27,647 nt of DNA from JAEUSE01 sp964648985 (GTDB lineage Bacteria > Patescibacteriota > Doudnabacteria > UBA920), in NCBI GenBank assembly GCA_964648985.1, contig CAZYMS010000018.1:1-27647 (forward strand), written 5' to 3'. Made by a program: the position numbers and the translations under genes. The notes under the pieces were generated by a model. That model had not been told where the DNA came from. It saw only the letters and a program-made list of their open reading frames with translations, and did no database searches. Of this stretch, positions 14,489-20,786 are shown in pieces (positions within the stretch are counted from its first letter, which is position 1; each line of letters starts with the position of its first letter).

Positions 14489-15265
14489 CTAATTTTTATG
14501 TGGTTGATTAATAAGGGGATAGAGCTCAGTATATTGATTTTCTGCATCTGCATTTCCTTTGACTACGTCATCGTACAAAGTTATGTAGGTGTCTAAGGTC
14601 CGAGCCTTATCCCATGCTTCCTTGTGAGCCGTCGTGGGTTGTATTGTTGTGTCGTAACTGTTTCCATATTGTGCATTGATTCCTACTTTTTCTAGTTCTA
14701 TGTCTAAGAGTTTGGTTGCAATAATTTGGAAATACATGGCTCTAAATTCATCTTTAAACGTGTCACCTTCTGGTGGATAAAAACTATGACCTACTTCATG
14801 GAAAGCTAGAGGAATAGCGCTGCTTTCCTTAGAGCCTTCTAGAATGATTAGTCCTCCTCCAAAATGGATACCGTGAAATTCACCCATGGTTTCACCGTTT
14901 GCCGCTTGCTCCATTTTAGCTTTAGACTTAATATAATTAAACTCATCTTTAGACATAATGAAAAGATGCGCAGAATTTTCTACAGCGTTACCAGTAATTT
15001 GCTTAACAATTTTATTGACTATTTTTAGAACCAGTTCTTGAGCTTCGTGGGCTGTTATCCTATTTTCCATGAAGTTTTTTACTTCATCTTTATCGGCTTC
15101 GAATAATGTTTCTTTACTGGCTTCCTGGTTAAAAATAGGAGTTTCTCCATTGTGGGGCGGCCGTGTGGGGCCATGTAGTATGCCGTTGCCTTCAAACCAT
15201 ATTTCGTACTTCGTTTTGATTTGTTCAGCCAAGATATGATTCTCTCGTTCTTGATATTCACTCAT
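14489..15265 (-). CDS. Putative HExxH zinc metalloprotease-like protein
   Basis: A 258-aa protein, apparently soluble and without a signal peptide. The only strong signature is a zincin motif: FHEVGHSF with His156, Glu157 and His160, followed by an acidic site at Glu173 (FKDEFRAMYF), a spacing compatible with a gluzincin third ligand. The N-terminal half is charged and helical; the stretch IHFGGGLIILEGSKES ahead of the motif resembles an edge strand of such folds. No family name can be given. It has its own promoter (15296-15324) and terminator (14406-14437). The ATG has no SD. Cytoplasmic peptidase is the best guess; the motif alone does not prove activity. Confidence 0.65.
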   Translation of the reverse strand: MSEYQERENHILAEQIKTKYEIWFEGNGILHGPTRPPHNGETPIFNQEASKETLFEADKDEVKNFMENRITAHEAQELVLKIVNKIVKQITGNAVENSAHLFIMSKDEFNYIKSKAKMEQAANGETMGEFHGIHFGGGLIILEGSKESSAIPLAFHEVGHSFYPPEGDTFKDEFRAMYFQIIATKLLDIELEKVGINAQYGNSYDTTIQPTTAHKEAWDKARTLDTYITLYDDVVKGNADAENQYTELYPLINQPHKN

Positions 15266-15295
15266 CTATAATTAACTTTATGGACTTACGAAATA

Positions 15296-15324
15296 ATCAT
15301 ATTACGATTCCCTTGAGGGGTCAA
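15296..15324 (-). promoter_or_regulatory. Promoter of HExxH gene
   Basis: Minus-strand TTGACC (15324-15319), 17-bp spacer, TATATG (15301-15296); an alternative -10 TATGAT (15299-15294) has a 19-bp spacer. The ATG is 30 bp on. The -35 touches the palindrome at 15324-15359. Confidence 0.55.
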
Positions 15325-15359
15325 TGAAAAACACCCAGCATATGCTGGGTGTTTTTCAT
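15324..15359. repeat. 36-bp perfect palindrome
   Basis: Two exactly complementary 18-base arms meet at 15341/15342 (ATGAAAAACACCCAGCAT and complement). It looks like a strong terminator in either direction, but no gene ends next to it: the operon on its right already has its own terminator at 15463-15495. It abuts the -35 box of the HExxH gene and may insulate it. Confidence 0.6.
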
Positions 15360-15462
15360 GGGGTCGCGTGGTAATGGACGTTCGGAAAATATTTGAAGAA
15401 ACGGAGGAGTATATTTATATTCCGGATTTAAAAGCGTGAGCTAGGAACACTAAAAAAGTAAA

Positions 15463-15495
15463 AGGCTGATAAAGGAATGAATCCTTAGCCAGCCT
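15463..15495 (-). terminator. Terminator of the synthetase-like/nucleotidyltransferase operon
   Basis: A 14-position stem with AGGCTG/CAGCCT as its base (15463-15476 with 15482-15495, two mismatches), followed on the minus strand by TTTTACTTTTTTAG. Confidence 0.7.
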
Positions 15496-15526
15496 GTTTA
15501 GAGAGACGCTCTCGCCTATGCGCAAT

Positions 15527-16264
15527 TTAGCCGCTCCCAAGTAATGACACAGCTAGGGCATATAACTTTTCCAGAATCCCAATTCTTGCTTGCAGGAAGT
15601 CCTCCGACATATTCGCAGCAAGTATATTGCGTATTTCTGGGTGTGAGATATTCTCTACTGCGAGCCATTCCGCAGCGGATAATTCTAGTTCTGTGTTGGT
15701 CCGCAAGGCAGCGACCGATTGTACGGCAGTATAACCATGGACATCACGTTGCCCTGCTAACCATAATACATCCTTGACCGCTTTCATCATTCGGCTGCTA
15801 AGTTGATAGTTTTGCGCTATGCTTCGTTCTCGGTTTGATTCAATAAACATGCGGCGAGCTGCCCATGTATATTCTGCAATCTTCCGAAACACACTTGCGC
15901 GTATGGCTGTCTCGGTCGGTTCGGGGTAGCTGCCAAAGAAGTTTTCTCCGTAAATGAGTTGTGCTTTTTTGAGCACCGCCAGGAAGTAACATCCATGCGT
16001 ACCCATTTGGAACAAGTCGGGGTTGGTGGGTAATTCTTCTTGTTGGATAATAGGCATGTCCACCAAGAAGTCGATGTTGCGTACTGCGTCACGGATTGCT
16101 CGCAAGTCCGTAGTATTTAGGTTGCTTGCCAGCAAAATTAGATCAACGTCAGATAGGGCTGTTTGGTCCTGGTTTTCACTGGAACCAATTAGGAGCAGGC
16201 CAAGCATCTTATTGCCTAGTAGTCCTACAAGCCGTTCCGCAAATTGAGAAATCTTGTCGTCCAT
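15527..16264 (-). CDS. Nucleotidyltransferase with helical C-terminal domain
   Basis: A 245-aa protein of the DNA polymerase beta-type nucleotidyltransferase superfamily. The core motif GS..(9)..DxD is intact: GSSENQDQTALSDVDLILL, with Gly27-Ser28 and the metal-binding Asp39 and Asp41; a third acidic residue is available at Asp65 or Asp69 (NIDFLVDMP). The C-terminal half (about 110-245) is helical and resembles the helical bundles joined to such domains (HEPN-like or kanamycin nucleotidyltransferase-like). It would move a nucleotide onto a protein, RNA or small molecule; the target is unknown. It lies 17 bp downstream of a class I synthetase-like gene in one transcription unit, with an AGGAG SD about 10 bp before the ATG. 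Confidence 0.8.
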   Translation of the reverse strand: MDDKISQFAERLVGLLGNKMLGLLLIGSSENQDQTALSDVDLILLASNLNTTDLRAIRDAVRNIDFLVDMPIIQQEELPTNPDLFQMGTHGCYFLAVLKKAQLIYGENFFGSYPEPTETAIRASVFRKIAEYTWAARRMFIESNRERSIAQNYQLSSRMMKAVKDVLWLAGQRDVHGYTAVQSVAALRTNTELELSAAEWLAVENISHPEIRNILAANMSEDFLQARIGILEKLYALAVSLLGSG

Positions 16265-16281
16265 TTTGTTTCCGCTCCTGT

Positions 16282-17376
16282 TTATGGTTTGGATAGTCGC
16301 GCAAGGGCATTGCGCAGACTATGGCCTCTTAATTCCACAATATCATCGGGCGTGGCTGGCAACACAGCTTGCATTGCTTGTTCCAACACATCCTCTGATT
16401 TGGTGGCTAGATGTTTGAAGTATCTTGGGTCAACAACGGCTTCTTTCTGTGTCCAGTTTAGCCCGTTTACCAGAAACGCTTGCACTGCATAGGGTCCGTA
16501 TTTGGTCACGAGTTCGTCAACAGAGCCAAAGCTTTTTACGTTTGCCTGTTTTGGTCCTGTCATGTAGGCCGGAACTATGAATGTCGTATGCAGCGTACTT
16601 GCGAAGATTTGTCCCAGGGTGCCCAGTAAAAAGCAGGCGAGCAGGTTTCGCTGGCTCGCAACTACATACCGGACTGCATATTCTTGTGCATGCAGATATG
16701 GAATCATCAGTGCCCAGAGAAAGTCCGGGTCTATGTCAAAGTCGCGAAGCCCGGGCAAGTTTAAGCTGAAATGAGTAACCCGCGTGCGAGATACAAGACA
16801 CTCGATTCCGCTAAACTTAACCGCGAGGTTCCTTAATTCCTGCTGTGCAAACTGTGGTATGGCCAAAAAGCGTTCTGCCACGGCGCCGTAGACGAACAGA
16901 CATACTTCTGCATGTTCGGTATAGAGTGCGCCGCTGCAAAGTATGCAGATTTTTCCACTCCCACCTTCGCGAAACAGTCTGCGCCTGTGTGAAAAGTTTT
17001 CTGCTCCTAGGAGGAACTCAACTTTCCCACAGGGGCATTTTACAATATGGCGCGTGTCAATCTTGAGCCAACCCTTTTCCAGTAAGTAGGTAAGGGCAGA
17101 CTGCGCGAATGCTGCAAAGTCATTTAAATCGTCCCGCCACACGTACTGTGGATGGATGCCCAAGTGCCCAAGGCTTTCAGTGAAACTGTGGGCCACCTGT
17201 ACTTTTTCTGACTGCGGGCTGTCCGGGCTATGTTTCAGTCCCTGGATGTTTAATGCAAGAATCTTGTGTATTCCCAGACCAGAACCAATCAACTCCATGA
17301 GTAAGGGTATAAGACCCAGACCCAAATGCGGAGTTGCCACTGGAGATATGGGCAAAGTCGTAATAGCATCTCTCAT
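16282..17376 (-). CDS. Degenerate class I aminoacyl-tRNA-synthetase-like protein
   Basis: A 364-aa protein that reads like the catalytic core of a class I aminoacyl-tRNA synthetase. A HIGH-like site is at 17-20 (ATPHLGLG: first His kept, second His is Leu). Then come FTESLGHLGI and an insertion with a zinc knuckle, C114-P-C116 and C144xxC147. Near the end a KMSKS-like site, ANVKS (278-282, second Lys kept), is followed by FGSVDELVTKYGPYAVQAFLVNG, close to the xGNVVDPxELIxKYGADALRxFLL block of real synthetases. There is no anticodon-binding domain. So it may adenylate an acid without charging a full tRNA, or bind tRNA. I chose ATG 17376, with GGGGAGGACTT just before it, over the longer frame from 17418. 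First gene of an operon with a nucleotidyltransferase. Confidence 0.7.
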   Translation of the reverse strand: MRDAITTLPISPVATPHLGLGLIPLLMELIGSGLGIHKILALNIQGLKHSPDSPQSEKVQVAHSFTESLGHLGIHPQYVWRDDLNDFAAFAQSALTYLLEKGWLKIDTRHIVKCPCGKVEFLLGAENFSHRRRLFREGGSGKICILCSGALYTEHAEVCLFVYGAVAERFLAIPQFAQQELRNLAVKFSGIECLVSRTRVTHFSLNLPGLRDFDIDPDFLWALMIPYLHAQEYAVRYVVASQRNLLACFLLGTLGQIFASTLHTTFIVPAYMTGPKQANVKSFGSVDELVTKYGPYAVQAFLVNGLNWTQKEAVVDPRYFKHLATKSEDVLEQAMQAVLPATPDDIVELRGHSLRNALARLSKP

Positions 17377-17409
17377 AAGTCCTCCCCTAAGTTGAGAATG
17401 TGCAAAAGA

Positions 17410-17431
17410 CGATACCACAAAAGTGATATCG
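17410..17431 (-). promoter_or_regulatory. Hairpin at the 5' end of the synthetase-like mRNA
   Basis: On the minus strand CGATATCAC (17431-17423), loop TTTT, GTGGTATCG (17418-17410), one G-U pair. The predicted transcript start (about 17429) falls inside the first arm, so the mRNA would begin with this hairpin, ahead of the SD. A role in mRNA stability or control is possible. Confidence 0.5.
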
Positions 17432-17435
17432 CTAT

Positions 17436-17464
17436 ATTCTATAGGCCTCTACAGAGTAGGTCAA
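17436..17464 (-). promoter_or_regulatory. Strong promoter of synthetase-like/nucleotidyltransferase operon
   Basis: Minus-strand TTGACC (17464-17459), 17-bp spacer, TAGAAT (17441-17436). One of the best sigma70-type promoters in the window. Confidence 0.75.
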
Positions 17465-17482
17465 ACCATGAAATCTATGGTT
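17464..17482 (-). terminator. Short hairpin at the end of the hydrolase gene
   Basis: AACCAT (17464-17469) / ATGGTT (17477-17482), 7-base loop. It overlaps the hydrolase stop codon and the -35 of the next operon and lacks a proper T run, so termination may be partial. Confidence 0.3.
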
Positions 17483-18218
17483 ATTTGAGTAACTCTAATA
17501 GTTTTTCTGGGGCTAATTTTGAGAATGAAATGTGTCCAGTGTTGGTTATGGGCTTCAATTGTATGTTTTCGGTGCGGCTGTACTTTTCTATGTATTGTGG
17601 TAAAGTTGTTGTGTCTGACTGGTCATATACAATAGTAATTTTGCGAGCAGTATTCTTTGCTAATCCTTTCGGCGCATTAAACAGTTTTCCAGAAGCAAAC
17701 TTTGTCCATCCGGCATCGGTAAAACGATAGCCTTCGCCAAAGCCTTCACGTAAAAACTTTTTTAAAAATGCCAGCTCTGCTTTTGTCCCACTGCCCGTAT
17801 ATGTACCCCAATCTGTGACAGGGGAGAGTGCCACCACTTTTTTTACGAGAGGGTTAGACGATGCACAGAGCGCAACTGCTCCGCCAAAGCTTGTTCCTAC
17901 GAGCATTAGATTTTGGGTAGTCACACGGAATTCTTTGTGCGCATACGCTTCCACTAAAACTCTTTTTTTAGATAGATGGGTGATGAGGTTCTCTATGTCT
18001 TTAACGGGGGATTGCGCCAGAAACGTACCACGACTTTCCCATGTGCCAGAGTATCGAGGATGTAGAGCCATATATCCATCTGCAGCTAGTGCCTCAAGCA
18101 AGTCTTTGAGTTTGGGTACGCTTGGCATTCCGTCTAGTAAGACAACAATACCTTTTTGTTTGCCTGCTGGAATGGTAAATTCAAATATAATGTTCTTCTC
18201 TCGAGATCTATATACCAT
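17481..18218 (-). CDS. Alpha/beta hydrolase
   Basis: A 245-aa alpha/beta hydrolase. Strand GIVVLLDGMP is followed by a helix, then HPRYSGTWESRG, the nucleophile elbow GTSFGG (Ser is the nucleophile), acidic residue Asp in VYDQSD and the C-terminal His in NTGHISF, giving the Ser-Asp-His triad in order. The MALHPRYSGTWESRG block resembles dienelactone-hydrolase or peptidase-like members, but no substrate can be set. Cytoplasmic; no signal peptide. I start at ATG 18218 (MVYRSREKNIIFEF), because the longer frame from 18296 adds 26 residues without similarity to the fold and crosses an AT-rich promoter-like stretch (ACTATTATATTAG). No SD is visible. Confidence 0.8.
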   Translation of the reverse strand: MVYRSREKNIIFEFTIPAGKQKGIVVLLDGMPSVPKLKDLLEALAADGYMALHPRYSGTWESRGTFLAQSPVKDIENLITHLSKKRVLVEAYAHKEFRVTTQNLMLVGTSFGGAVALCASSNPLVKKVVALSPVTDWGTYTGSGTKAELAFLKKFLREGFGEGYRFTDAGWTKFASGKLFNAPKGLAKNTARKITIVYDQSDTTTLPQYIEKYSRTENIQLKPITNTGHISFSKLAPEKLLELLK

Positions 18219-18330
18219 ATCTATAAAACTAATTTCTAATATAATAGTAGCATATTGAGTTAGCCTGTAGTAGGCTGCTTGCAGCAGTCGTCCCACTCCA
18301 AATCCAGTTCGAACTCCTATTAAGGGTATA

Positions 18331-18362
18331 CAAAAACCACTAGTAAATACTAGTGGTTTTTG
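18331..18362 (-). terminator. 15-bp perfect terminator of tRNA-His
   Basis: CAAAAACCACTAGTA (18331-18345) with 18348-18362, 2-base loop AA. On the minus strand it begins two bases after the encoded CCA of tRNA-His and ends in GGTTTTTG. Confidence 0.85.
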
Positions 18363-18363
18363 A

Positions 18364-18438
18364 TGGGGTGCCTGACGGGAATCGGACCCGCGTAGCCGCT
18401 GCCACAGAGCGGTGCTCTACCATTGAGCTACAGGCACC
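18364..18438 (-). tRNA. tRNA-His (anticodon GTG)
   Basis: On the minus strand the acceptor stem GTGCCTG/CAGGCAC is perfect and carries the extra 5' G(-1) opposite C73 that marks tRNA-His. The D arm is GCTC-AATGGTA-GAGC, the anticodon stem CCGCT/AGCGG with loop CTGTGGC (anticodon GTG, read as His), and the T arm GCGGG-TCCGATT-CCCGT; the T loop has C where TTC is usual. CCA is encoded. It lies downstream of a promoter and a small terminator-bounded unit on the same strand, and has no convincing promoter of its own. Confidence 0.96.
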
Positions 18439-18486
18439 ACGAGTATGAGCTCTAAATCTCAAATGACAAGTATCAAACAAGAAAGG

Positions 18487-18566
18487 AAAAATAAAATCCT
18501 ACACAGAATGGGTAGGGATTGGTCCTTGGCAAATGCTGTGTCAAATGCCGGGCAATATATAATTGC
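18487..18566 (-). ncRNA. Probable small RNA (about 80 nt) upstream of tRNA-His
   Basis: Between a near-consensus promoter (18573-18601) and a terminator (AATCCCTAC/GTAGGATT with a bulged C, then TTATTTTT; 18485-18520) lies an 80-nt stretch with no ORF. It contains GGCAA/TTGCC around ATATAATTA-type loop sequence, a repeated GCATTTG, and ACACAG/CTGTGT, which would compete with the terminator stem. It may be an independent small RNA or an attenuating leader for tRNA-His, which follows 50 bp later. It lacks the GGAAGCAG core of SRP RNA and matches no family I know. Confidence 0.5.
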
Positions 18567-18572
18567 CTCGGT

Positions 18573-18601
18573 ATTATAGTAGAACCGGGTGCGGTAGTCA
18601 A
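18573..18601 (-). promoter_or_regulatory. Near-consensus promoter of small RNA / tRNA-His
   Basis: Minus-strand TTGACT (18601-18596), 17-bp spacer, perfect TATAAT (18578-18573). Best promoter match in the window. Confidence 0.8.
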
Positions 18602-18625
18602 TGTATCCTTCTTTGGGGGTGGATG

Positions 18626-18832
18626 CTAAAACAGGCCCAATACGCGGAAGGTGATAACAAAAGTAAGGCCCACTACTACAATCGCAATGGCTGCGGCTTT
18701 AAGGCTGTAGGCATAAGACATGCCTCGGTACTTTTTTGAACGCTCCCAGAGCTCTTTTGGGTCCGGGTTTATGAGTTTGTTTTCTAACTCAGAAAACTTT
18801 TTGTCTATATATTCTTGTTCTTCTTTGTTCAT
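18626..18832 (-). CDS. Small coiled-coil/TM protein (68 aa)
   Basis: An unrecognised small protein. The acidic, heptad-like N-terminal half (MNKEEQEYIDKKFSELENKL) is followed by PDPKELWERSKKYRGMSYAYS and one C-terminal TM helix (about 47-66, AAAIAIVVVGLTFVITFRVL). I start at ATG 18832, where the typical Met-Asn-Lys-acidic N-terminus begins; the longer frame needs a GTG at 18853. It is probably tail-anchored with a cytoplasmic coiled coil. Its stop is only about 25 bp before the promoter of the small RNA/tRNA-His unit on the same strand. Function unknown. Confidence 0.6.
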   Translation of the reverse strand: MNKEEQEYIDKKFSELENKLINPDPKELWERSKKYRGMSYAYSLKAAAIAIVVVGLTFVITFRVLGLF

Positions 18833-18939
18833 GGGAAAGAGTGCACTAAGCACGTACTAATTATTTTTACCAGAATGCATTTCAATACTAATATTACAAT
18901 AACAGAAAAATGGTTCATGTGCGAGAATAGATTAGTATA

Positions 18940-18969
18940 TTGTGGATCGCTTCTAGGAAAAGTGATACT
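18940..18969 (+). promoter_or_regulatory. Possible promoter of Ca-loop lipoprotein gene
   Basis: TTGTGG (18940-18945), 18-bp spacer, GATACT (18964-18969), about 30 bp before the ATG at 19000. Modest match. Confidence 0.35.
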
Positions 18970-18999
18970 ATCAGTGTATGGCGTATTAATAAAACACAC

Positions 19000-19977
19000 A
19001 TGAAAAAAGCGGTAGGTATCTTAGTGGCTATTTTATTTCTTGCAGCGGGATGTGGCTCGCGGCAAGCGGCTGTTGTGCAGACTGAAAAACCCGATACCGA
19101 AGCACCAGTAGTCGGTGTGAGGACTTCCGAGGTTGCAGCGTTTTTAAATGCTAAACTGGATTGTTCTTCTGCTAAGGTGTCAATTCCTACAAGAGAGTGT
19201 TTTAGTGCGGACTTGCAGCCATTACCGACTCAGAGTGTATACAGTAAGCCAGAATACTTACTCGAGGATTTTACTGGTGACGGCGCTAAAGACGCACTCG
19301 TTACGGTGTACTATGACGGCACCGGAGCGTACCGTGATTTTTATGCGCTCACTCGGGACCCTGCGGTAAAAGGTAATCCAGTGGGTCCTGTTACAGTAGT
19401 GTATGAAAACGAAGGCGTGGGTTTTTCCAAATCCACCCCTCAGAAAAATGCCGCAGGGGACTACGTAGTATTTTGTGCAGACCTAGATAAAGACGGAGAA
19501 CCAGATTGTCAATTGAGTTTGCATTGGGGTGGAAATTTCGAACAAAAATATTTTCTAGAACAACCCGTACCTTCGAAGAGTGGTGTGGGTACACATAAAA
19601 GCCGACGGTACCCATACCAGTTTACGTACGCGACAAAAAATGGATACGCAATTCATCATCTGAGCCCAGATCACACCCCTGTGCTAGAAACTGTGGAGAT
19701 GTTTGATCCCACTGCTAACCCTATAGACGCTTTTGGTGTTTTAGTATATGCAAATCCTGGCAAACTTTCTGCTACAGATTTTTTAAAAAAGAACTATGCT
19801 TTTTGGGCGGAAAGTTATGCAGGGCTTCATCCAAAGACTGCAACATTTCTTACAATTCCCGCTGTCCGCTTTGATCCGAGCGGTATAAGCCTTCGCACAC
19901 TCTTTACTCATGGTGAGTACGCGTACGTGGTGGTGGGCAACGTAGCTGCCTTTAAAACTTTTAGTTTCACTGAGTAA
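19000..19977 (+). CDS. Lipoprotein with calcium-loop (FG-GAP/dockerin-like) motifs
   Basis: A 325-aa secreted lipoprotein: MKKAVGILVAILFLAAGC with the lipidated Cys18. After a short linker come two acidic loops that resemble calcium-binding loops: DFTGDGAKDAL (90-100) and DLDKDGEPDCQ (161-171), both set in beta-rich sequence (ALVTVYYDG.., YVVFCADLD), like FG-GAP or EF-loop proteins. The C-terminal part (about 200-325) is another beta-rich domain beginning SRRYPYQFTYATKNGYAIHHL. Cys54, Cys67, Cys159 and Cys170 could pair as disulphides. I start at ATG 19000 where the signal peptide begins; an in-frame upstream ATG (18940) would bury it. No SD. Surface adhesion or binding is a guess. Confidence 0.8.
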   Translation: MKKAVGILVAILFLAAGCGSRQAAVVQTEKPDTEAPVVGVRTSEVAAFLNAKLDCSSAKVSIPTRECFSADLQPLPTQSVYSKPEYLLEDFTGDGAKDALVTVYYDGTGAYRDFYALTRDPAVKGNPVGPVTVVYENEGVGFSKSTPQKNAAGDYVVFCADLDKDGEPDCQLSLHWGGNFEQKYFLEQPVPSKSGVGTHKSRRYPYQFTYATKNGYAIHHLSPDHTPVLETVEMFDPTANPIDAFGVLVYANPGKLSATDFLKKNYAFWAESYAGLHPKTATFLTIPAVRFDPSGISLRTLFTHGEYAYVVVGNVAAFKTFSFTE

Positions 19978-19989
19978 CTACAGCAATAC

Positions 19990-20059
19990 ATAATCTCACA
20001 TGCTTACATGTCTCCGGTATCCGCCAGTAGGCAGAGTCGGGGGAAGTATGTGAGATTAT
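19990..20059. terminator. Bidirectional terminator with large internal loop
   Basis: ATAATCTCACAT (19990-20001) pairs perfectly with 20048-20059, and CTT/AAG continues after a G-T position. The loop is about 38 bases and has its own small stems (GCC-AGTA-GGC; CTCCG with CGGGG). It lies between the convergent lipoprotein and DoxX genes. Confidence 0.65.
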
Positions 20060-20063
20060 TTAG

Positions 20064-20636
20064 TTAGTTTGAACGTTGGGTGTGCGTATCGGTGTCCGGT
20101 TCGGGTTGGAGTTGTGGGATGCGCTTGAGAATAAAGCGGTCAAATCCAAGCCAGCCAGCAGTCCGCCAAGCAAGCAAGAGTAAAATTTCCAACACCAGTA
20201 ATATAGGATTTATGCTGACTGTTCCTGCAAGCAGATAATTTACATTCATAAATGCGCCAAAGAATGCTGCGAAGGCAGTAAAGATTCCGAGTATAAGAGC
20301 AACCCCCACCAATACCTCACCATACGCAACTAAGTGGGAAAAGAGTATTGTATGATGGTCTACAAAATTACTGAGGAATTCTGCGTACCAGCTCTGTACG
20401 TCTGGGTGGAGGCCATGCGTTTTCTGTAGTGCACCTGTAACGAAGCCGTGTAACGCGCTCCCGGCTTTGTCGCCTGTCCAGACTGGGCTCGTAACCTTAT
20501 CCCAGCCCGCAACGAGCCATTCCCAGCCAACATACAGCCGCACTATAAGCCACACGAGAGAGAGACGAGTATTGGTAAAAAGAAACTGTGTCAACGGGTT
20601 ACGCAGTGGCTGCGACGGGCGAGAAGAGATGTGCAT
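20064..20636 (-). CDS. DoxX family membrane protein
   Basis: A 190-aa multipass protein of the DoxX/DoxD-like family. The first TM with the family block WLIVRLYVGWEWLVAGWDKV is followed by a loop of about 60 residues that is long for DoxX, then HLVAYGEVLVGVALILGIFTAFAAFFGAFMNVNYLLAG and a fourth helix (INPILLVLEILLLLAWRTAGWLGFDRF), then a polar tail. Relatives include a subunit of thiosulfate:quinone oxidoreductase and redox or stress-linked membrane complexes; activity here is unknown. I start at ATG 20636; the frame also allows TTG three codons earlier. No SD. It shares a divergent intergenic region, with a 23-bp palindrome, with the YihY gene. Confidence 0.85.
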   Translation of the reverse strand: MHISSRPSQPLRNPLTQFLFTNTRLSLVWLIVRLYVGWEWLVAGWDKVTSPVWTGDKAGSALHGFVTGALQKTHGLHPDVQSWYAEFLSNFVDHHTILFSHLVAYGEVLVGVALILGIFTAFAAFFGAFMNVNYLLAGTVSINPILLVLEILLLLAWRTAGWLGFDRFILKRIPQLQPEPDTDTHTQRSN

Positions 20637-20707
20637 ATGGTCCAAATACTAAACTTACTAATATAACTATATATAGTGTAGCAAAGCCCGCTCGTGGTGG
20701 GGAGGGT

Positions 20708-20730
20708 ATTACAATGGTGCCCATTGTAAT
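20708..20730. promoter_or_regulatory. 23-bp palindromic candidate operator
   Basis: ATTACAATGG (20708-20717) and CCATTGTAAT (20721-20730), perfect 10-bp half-sites around TGC. It ends 5 bp before the -35 of the YihY promoter and lies in the divergent DoxX/YihY region. There is no T run, so a terminator is unlikely. Confidence 0.6.
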
Positions 20731-20735
20731 CTTGC

Positions 20736-20764
20736 TTGTGTGTACATTTTATATTCGATACAAT
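20736..20764 (+). promoter_or_regulatory. Promoter of YihY/BrkB gene
   Basis: TTGTGT (20736-20741), 17-bp spacer, TACAAT (20759-20764). The expected start near 20771 leaves a leader of about 16 bp with no SD before ATG 20787. Confidence 0.6.
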
Positions 20765-20786
20765 GATTATGTTGTAATTTTATTCA

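Noticed and set aside
15374..15439. 21-codon plus-strand ORF between the palindrome and the operon terminator
   Set aside because: Too short, no SD and no context; not supportable.
14430..15440. tRNA remnants next to the TGGGGTC flanks at 14437 and 15359
   Set aside because: No T-arm, D-arm or anticodon arm can be built on the minus strand next to either site.
17410..17431. Hairpin as terminator of the alpha/beta hydrolase gene
   Set aside because: It lies downstream of the next operon's promoter and at its expected transcript start, so it fits better as a 5' hairpin of that mRNA.
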